From MA-ANB-1 sp965216445 (GTDB lineage: Bacteria > Actinomycetota > Acidimicrobiia > Spongiisociales > ZC4RG35), in assembly GCA_965216445.1 (NCBI GenBank), contig OZ244166.1:992001-1056000 (forward strand): 64,000 nt of DNA, given 5' to 3'. Shown here in pieces: positions 59,558-64,000 of this stretch (position 1 is its first letter; each line of letters starts with the position of its first letter). Below the pieces are notes generated by a model. That model worked only from the letters and a program-made list of their open reading frames with translations, ran no database searches and was not told the origin of the DNA. A program made the translations under genes and the position numbers.

Positions 59558-60096
59558 GCGATGAATCACAAACCGACCCGGAGGTCAGTTCACCTCCTCA
59601 AGATCCGGCTACACAGTCTGACGTAGGAGACCTCCAGGACATCGTTGATGACCTCATGGTCCATTTGCATGAGGCCAAGACCGTCCCGTTGTCCGGTAAT
59701 GCAATCGTCGACCGTGATCAATTCCTCGGGATGCTCGGCCGACTGAGGACTGAACTCCCCGACGAGCTGCGTGCCGCCCGGTGGATGGTGCGAGAGCGTG
59801 AGGCATTCATCTCGAGGACTAACGAGAAAGCCAACGAGATCATCGAAAAGGCTCGCGCCGAAGCTGATGAACTTGTCTCAGAGTCGAACATCACCAAAGA
59901 GGCAGTTGAGGAAGCCAACATCTTGGTGCGCCGGGCCGAGGGAGATGCCCGTCGCCTTCGCTTGGAAACTGAGGACGAGATCGAAGCGAGCCTGCACGAG
60001 GCTGAAGAACTGTTGTCCCGGCTCCTCAATCAGATTCAAACCAAGCGGAGCGAATTGCACCAGGCACGTCCCAAGCCACCCGAAGTACCTATCTAG
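59554..60096 (+). CDS. Coiled-coil protein, DivIVA-like
   Basis: A 180-residue protein. The first ~25 residues are acidic and disordered, then DLQDIVDDLMVHLHEAK and a middle segment, followed by a long charged coiled coil (about residues 85-165, such as REAFISRTNEKANEIIEKAR). This resembles the actinobacterial DivIVA-like or ATP-synthase-b-like small coiled-coil proteins often encoded between coaD and yceD (compare the Rv2927c type). A role in membrane or envelope organisation is possible; the sequence itself does not show more. It overlaps the coaD stop by four bases. Confidence 0.78.
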   Translation: MSDESQTDPEVSSPPQDPATQSDVGDLQDIVDDLMVHLHEAKTVPLSGNAIVDRDQFLGMLGRLRTELPDELRAARWMVREREAFISRTNEKANEIIEKARAEADELVSESNITKEAVEEANILVRRAEGDARRLRLETEDEIEASLHEAEELLSRLLNQIQTKRSELHQARPKPPEVPI

Positions 60097-60108
60097 CATC
60101 ACCACGAC

Positions 60109-60603
60109 GTGACAGCGCAATCTCTATCAATTCCTGCCGACAAGTTGATCGGCAACGTCGGCCGTGACCGTGAGATCAATGGGTCAGAATCGGTGAAACT
60201 CAGGTTGGGTGAGTCGTTTGTGGCCGGTCCCATGACCGTGCGAGGCACCGCAACCGGGACTGCCGACGGAGTCATGGTCAAGTTTGAAGCCTCAGCAGAG
60301 GCCGAGCTTTCATGCACGAGATGTCTGACAACGTGGCCCGAGAAGCTCGATGTCGTTGGGGAACAGCACTTCCGAACAGAGCCCGACGAAGACGGATACG
60401 CCATTGTGGACGGGGAGATCGACGTTGCCGCCCCGGCAAAAGACGAGCTGGCGCTGTCCATACCGGCCACTCCATTGTGTCAGGATGGGTGTTTAGGACT
60501 TTGCCCAACGTGTGGAACCGACTTGAATAGGGAACCCTGCGACGGTCATGGTGAGGACTCTGACTCACCGTTCACCGTTCTCAGGGACCTATTCGATTCC
60601 TGA
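60109..60603 (+). CDS. yceD: YceD/DUF177 family protein
   Basis: A 164-residue protein of the DUF177 family, which is regularly encoded just before rpmF and is thought to take part in 23S rRNA or large-subunit maturation. SCTRCLTTWPEKL and, later, CQDGCLGLCPTCGTDLN supply four to five Cys that fit a zinc site. The start is GTG at 60109. The gap to rpmF is 21 bases. Confidence 0.9.
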   Translation: MTAQSLSIPADKLIGNVGRDREINGSESVKLRLGESFVAGPMTVRGTATGTADGVMVKFEASAEAELSCTRCLTTWPEKLDVVGEQHFRTEPDEDGYAIVDGEIDVAAPAKDELALSIPATPLCQDGCLGLCPTCGTDLNREPCDGHGEDSDSPFTVLRDLFDS

Positions 60604-60624
60604 TCAAACCAAGGAGAGCACCTC

Positions 60625-60801
60625 ATGGCGGTGCCAAAGAAAAAGATGTCGCGCTCACGTACCCGTCAGCGCAAGGCAGCGTGGAAGGTCGAGAAGCCGT
60701 CCTCCGTCGCTTGTGAACAGTGTGGTACACCGAAACTCCCGCATCGCGCTTGCCGTAACTGCGGGACTTACGCTGGCCGCGAAGTCCTAGACACCAACTA
60801 G
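60625..60801 (+). CDS. rpmF: Ribosomal protein bL32
   Basis: A 58-residue ribosomal protein. The reading starts MAVPKKKMSRSRTRQRKAAW, the standard bL32 opening, and includes the zinc-binding pairs CEQCG and CRNCG, ending AGREVLDTN. A ribosome site AAGGAGAG lies nine to sixteen bases before the ATG. It sits between yceD and plsX, as in most bacteria. Confidence 0.95.
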   Translation: MAVPKKKMSRSRTRQRKAAWKVEKPSSVACEQCGTPKLPHRACRNCGTYAGREVLDTN

Positions 60802-60805
60802 AGAT

Positions 60806-61774
60806 TTGGCCCGGATTGCCCTCGACGCGATGGGGGGTGACAACGCTCCCATCGAGACAGTTGCAGGAGCAGTCGACGCTGCGTCGCGTGGAGTCGAAGT
60901 CGTACTTGTCGGGGATCGGGAGATCCTTGCGGCCGAACTGGTCAAATACGGGTCCAACCTCGAAATCGTCGAAGCTTCTGAGACGATTGGCATGGGTGAA
61001 GATCCTGCAAAAGCGCTGCGGGAGAAGCCCAACTCCTCCATTACCGTTGCGGCACGCCTCGTCGCAAACGGAGAAGCTGGGGGAATGGTGTCGGCCGGTT
61101 CGACGGGCGCTGCGATGGCAGCCGCCGCAATCATCATCGGTCGGACCAAGGGTGTCGCCAGGCCTTCGATAGCGACGATCTTCCCGACACCGAACACGCC
61201 AACCCTTGTGCTCGACTCGGGCGCAAACCCCGAAGTCACGGCCGACCACCTCTACCAGTTTGGAGTGATGGGCTCCATCGCCTCCGAAGCCCTCTTGGGT
61301 GTCACTGACCCGAGGGTTGCCTTGCTGTCCATCGGTGAGGAGCGTGGAAAGGGCCGTTCGGATGAGAAGGCTGCCTATGAGTTGCTCGAGGCAAGTGACC
61401 TCAACTTCGTCGGCAATGTCGAAGGACGCGACGTCGCCACCGATCAGGCCGATGTCATAGTGACAGACGGGTTCACCGGCAACGTATTCCTGAAAACCAC
61501 CGAAGGCACTGCTCGGATGGTCTCGTCATATATCGGCGAGGAGTTGGCCACGCTATCGGAAGCCGCCAAGGCAGAAGCTTTACCAGCATTGGAAAGGGTC
61601 GCGGAACGGCTCGATTACGAGACGTACGGCGGCGGACACCTGCTTGGTGTCAAGGGTGCGGTTGTTATCAGCCACGGCTCCTCGAGTCGCAAGTCAATTG
61701 CCAACGCGCTGGTAATGGCTCGTGACGGAGTCGACAAGGCCATCCCCACCCGGATCGGTGAATCGCTGTCCTGA
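60806..61774 (+). CDS. plsX: Phosphate acyltransferase PlsX
   Basis: A 322-residue enzyme making acyl-phosphate from acyl-ACP for PlsY. ARIALDAMGGDNAPIETVAGA is the family N-terminus; MVSAGSTGAAMAAAAIIIG, LVLDSGANPEVTADHLYQF and VTDGFTGNVFLKTTEGTA follow, and GVKGAVVISHGSSSRKSIAN is near the end. The start is TTG at 60806. It lies four bases after rpmF and overlaps rnc in a TGATG arrangement. The matching plsY is at 33805. Confidence 0.95.
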   Translation: MARIALDAMGGDNAPIETVAGAVDAASRGVEVVLVGDREILAAELVKYGSNLEIVEASETIGMGEDPAKALREKPNSSITVAARLVANGEAGGMVSAGSTGAAMAAAAIIIGRTKGVARPSIATIFPTPNTPTLVLDSGANPEVTADHLYQFGVMGSIASEALLGVTDPRVALLSIGEERGKGRSDEKAAYELLEASDLNFVGNVEGRDVATDQADVIVTDGFTGNVFLKTTEGTARMVSSYIGEELATLSEAAKAEALPALERVAERLDYETYGGGHLLGVKGAVVISHGSSSRKSIANALVMARDGVDKAIPTRIGESLS

Positions 61775-62439
61775 TGGCACCCGAAACGGACCTCGGTCAC
61801 AGATTCTCCGATCCCAGCTTGTTGGCTCTTGCGCTGACTCACCGATCGGTTTCGTCCGAGGACAGCTCCCGTTCCGACAATGAGAGACTCGAGTTCCTTG
61901 GTGACGCGGTGCTGCAGCTGGCCGTCACTGATCGTTTGTACTCCGACTTCCCGGACCTCCCGGAAGGCCAAATGGCCAAAGTCCGCGCTGCTGTGGTCAG
62001 CGGAGAGACGCTGGCTGAAGTCGCCAGGGCGTTGGATTTGGGTCGATACCTCGAGGTTTCCCCGTCTGAAGAGCGTTCTGGGGGACGCAACAAAGACTCG
62101 ATGTTGGCGGACGCTCTAGAGGCTGTGATTGGGGCTATCTATCTCGATTCAGGGTTTGAATCGGCCGAGAGCTTCGTACACCGATGTTTGGGAAGTCGGA
62201 TTACCGAAAAGGCCGCAAACCCGGGGTCAAGGGACTACAAGACCCGTCTTCAGGAGGCGCTTGCTGCTCAAGGCGAACGACCGAGCTACGAGGTCCTGGG
62301 AAAGGGCCCCGACCACGACCGGAGTTTCACAGCACAGGTGACGGTTGAGGGCAGGCTACTCGGCGAGGGGCAAGGCCGGTCCAAGAAGGCGGCCGAGCAG
62401 GCGGCGGCCGAGCAGGCTCTGGCCCTTCTCAAAGCGTGA
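61774..62439 (+). CDS. rnc: Ribonuclease III
   Basis: A 221-residue double-strand-specific ribonuclease, used for rRNA and mRNA processing. The signature NERLEFLGDAVLQL is at about residues 37-50; DALEAVIGAIYLDSG holds further metal-binding acidic residues. A double-stranded RNA-binding domain fills the last ~70 residues (DYKTRLQEALAAQ, then GQGRSKKAAEQAAAEQAL). It overlaps the plsX stop. The hairpin-rich RNAs at 42937-43700 would be natural substrates to test, which is speculation. Confidence 0.95.
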   Translation: MAPETDLGHRFSDPSLLALALTHRSVSSEDSSRSDNERLEFLGDAVLQLAVTDRLYSDFPDLPEGQMAKVRAAVVSGETLAEVARALDLGRYLEVSPSEERSGGRNKDSMLADALEAVIGAIYLDSGFESAESFVHRCLGSRITEKAANPGSRDYKTRLQEALAAQGERPSYEVLGKGPDHDRSFTAQVTVEGRLLGEGQGRSKKAAEQAAAEQALALLKA

Positions 62440-62448
62440 CCGACTCGT

Positions 62449-63252
62449 CTAGTCGAGACTCAGGACGAAAGGTCCATCGGTCCGAGCCCTGAGGTTGAGA
62501 TACCATACCGAAGCGGCCACGGCGATAGCAGCCACGATCAGGCCTTGAAGCGCAACGCCCAGGGCAATAGTGATACCGAACGCAAACGACACGCTTCCCA
62601 CCACAAAAAGCGGAATCGCGATCAGCTGAACCATCTGGGCAGCCGTGCCACCGATCAGCCCCACCACCAGCAGAAACGCAAACGTCTCCCACCAATTGCC
62701 TTGGACCAATTGGTAGCTTCGTCGCATAGCTCCGATCGGTCCTAGCCCTTCGATGGCGATCACCGGGGCGATCATCGACATCATGTTGGCGAACCAGATA
62801 CCTGGAATGATCAAGAGTATGAATCCGACAAACGTGCCGACGCCGACGAAGAAGGTGGACAGCACATAGGCAAGGATTCCACCCGCTGCCACTGCAACGA
62901 TGGATCGTCCGCTTGGAGTCGGCGTGGCAGCCTCGCCGACCGCACGTGCTGCGATCAGGTACAGGAATCCGTAAACCAGGGCGGAAATGGCGGTGATGAG
63001 AACGATCGCCCCTGCCAGATCCCACAACAGGTCAACTATCTGTTCATCGCTGTAGCTATCCAGCGCCTCAGGGTCGGTGAAAGCGATCTCGAAGAAGTCA
63101 AAGGTCCCTGACGCGGCTAGCACCAGATACGAAGCCAGCGCGGCGATGACCGACGTGACCAGGGCGGGTACCAGGAGTGGTCGCCAGACCCGTCCTAACA
63201 TCTGAATCAGGTCTCCGAAGACGTCGCCGAACTTCTGAGGTCGTATTTCCAT
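62449..63252 (-). CDS. Multi-pass membrane protein (glycerophosphodiesterase-membrane-domain-like)
   Basis: A 267-residue hydrophobic protein with about six membrane helices, beginning MEIRPQKFGDVFGDLIQMLG. The central GFILLIIPGIWFANMMSMIAPVIAIEGLGPIGAMRRSYQLVQGNWW is the motif seen in the membrane domain linked to glycerophosphodiester phosphodiesterases and DUF975-like proteins; no catalytic domain is attached. Function is unknown. It is convergent with rnc (nine-base gap) and divergent from mutM. Confidence 0.72.
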   Translation of the reverse strand: MEIRPQKFGDVFGDLIQMLGRVWRPLLVPALVTSVIAALASYLVLAASGTFDFFEIAFTDPEALDSYSDEQIVDLLWDLAGAIVLITAISALVYGFLYLIAARAVGEAATPTPSGRSIVAVAAGGILAYVLSTFFVGVGTFVGFILLIIPGIWFANMMSMIAPVIAIEGLGPIGAMRRSYQLVQGNWWETFAFLLVVGLIGGTAAQMVQLIAIPLFVVGSVSFAFGITIALGVALQGLIVAAIAVAASVWYLNLRARTDGPFVLSLD

Positions 63253-63285
63253 GGCGCGGGTACGGTAGCGATTCCGAGGACAGAA

Positions 63286-64000
63286 ATGCCTGAGCTACCC
63301 GAAGTTGAGATCACCCGAAGACATCTTGCCGATGCGATGCAGGGTCGAGTCTTTTCGACAGCGAATGTAAGTCACCCACGGACCGCAAGGCACAACGGTT
63401 CAGATCCCGCGGTGATTCGTAATCGACTGGTTGGCCGTCGCATCGATCGGGTTGGGCGTCACGGCAAGTTCCTCCTCTTCTTGCTTGACGACGGTTTGAC
63501 AATGGTGGCGCATCTCGGAATGTCCGGCCGTTTTGTCGTGGAACCCGACCCGAGCGAGCCCGAACCTCATACACACTTCGAGGCACATCTGGATGATGGG
63601 ACTGTCGTTGCGTTTGTCGATCCCCGAACCTTTGGGTTTATCGCCGTGTTTGACGACGAGGAATTGGCCACGTCCGGTGTTGCTCGCCTCGGTCCTGACG
63701 CGTGGGAGAACGCGCCGACGGCTGCTGAGATGGAGGAGAGGCTGGATGGGAGAACAGCCCCGATCAAGGCTCTCCTGTTGGATCAGGCTCCGATTGCTGG
63801 ACTCGGGAACATCTATGCCGACGAAGCCCTTTTTTTGGCCGGCATCAACCCGAAGACTCCCGCGGGCGAGGTGGATATCGCTTCGCTTGAAAGGCTGGTC
63901 AAGGCGATCGAAGCGGTGCTCCGTAGCGCGTTGGACCATGGAGGTACCAGCCTCGATGACCTTGCGTACCTGTTGCCCGATGGTCGAGCCGGGGAGAATC
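63286..64000 (+). CDS. mutM: Formamidopyrimidine-DNA glycosylase, 3'-truncated by window
   Basis: The first 238 residues of MutM/Fpg, a glycosylase/AP lyase removing oxidised purines such as 8-oxoguanine. It starts MPELPEVEITRRHLADAM, where Pro2 is the nucleophile and Glu3 assists; the conserved Lys in GRHGKFLLF and the His/Met in MVAHLGMSGRF are present, as is the H2TH segment APIKALLLDQAPIAGLGNIYADEALF. The zinc-finger end lies beyond the window. GAGGA at 63276-63280 precedes the ATG. It follows rnc across one opposite-strand membrane gene, as often in actinobacteria. Confidence 0.95.
   Translation, partial: MPELPEVEITRRHLADAMQGRVFSTANVSHPRTARHNGSDPAVIRNRLVGRRIDRVGRHGKFLLFLLDDGLTMVAHLGMSGRFVVEPDPSEPEPHTHFEAHLDDGTVVAFVDPRTFGFIAVFDDEELATSGVARLGPDAWENAPTAAEMEERLDGRTAPIKALLLDQAPIAGLGNIYADEALFLAGINPKTPAGEVDIASLERLVKAIEAVLRSALDHGGTSLDDLAYLLPDGRAGEN

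Overview
The window looks like chromosomal DNA of a free-living, fairly GC-rich actinobacterium. The best guess is class Acidimicrobiia; this is inference, not measured. Supporting signs are the order recG-rsmD-coaD-(DivIVA-like)-yceD-rpmF-plsX-rnc-mutM, an AdnAB-type helicase-nuclease pair, an InhA-like enoyl-ACP reductase, an F420-type (Ddn-like) nitroreductase fold, Thr-rich linkers in exported lipoproteins, and many GTG/TTG starts. No rRNA, tRNA, CRISPR array, prophage or transposase was seen.

Layout. 1-1310: the tail of a peptide ABC permease, then an AbiEi/DUF559 gene bracketed by two copies of a palindromic repeat. 1326-7408: a lipid beta-oxidation cluster (AMACR-type CoA transferase, acyl-CoA ligase, acyl-CoA dehydrogenase, (3R)-hydroxyacyl-CoA dehydrogenase, MaoC hydratase). 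7412-20144: L,D-transpeptidase, ATP-type PEP carboxykinase, thiamine pyrophosphokinase, ATP-grasp, NfuA, Mug, trypsin-like protease, MOSC, DUF3179, MogA/MoaB. 20215-23832: a tightly coupled CoxG / cupredoxin / beta-helix lipoprotein / two-domain multicopper oxidase operon. 23869-28091: JAMM protease, rhodanese-E1 (MoeB/ThiF) and AceE. 28136-34401: hydrolase, a CCAEP-tail radical SAM protein, PlsB-like acyltransferase, Dtd, PlsY. 34398-42835: AdnA/AdnB, glutamate dehydrogenase and a third RecB-like nuclease. 42840-43745: about 900 bases without a credible protein gene but with strong RNA-like structure. 43749-55513: M24 peptidase, PH/SHOCT protein, second acyl-CoA ligase, second DUF3179 lipoprotein, FabI/InhA, orphan histidine kinase, membrane MurF-like ligase and Ddl. 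55525-64000: small regulators, rpmB, recG and the conserved housekeeping cluster ending in a truncated mutM.

The most unusual region is 42870-43700. Two plus-strand promoter-like sequences (each with 17-base spacing) both have the element TCGCGAAAA exactly 26 bases upstream of their -35 boxes. Each is followed by a run of hairpins, many capped by the extra-stable C(UUCG)G loop, and each run ends in a related 44-base hairpin whose stem differs by paired changes between the copies. I read this as a pair of structured non-coding RNAs under shared control, not matching tmRNA or RNase P RNA by eye. The copper operon, the repeat-flanked DUF559 gene and a membrane-protein gene at 48495-48836 with no ordinary start codon are the next most interesting items.
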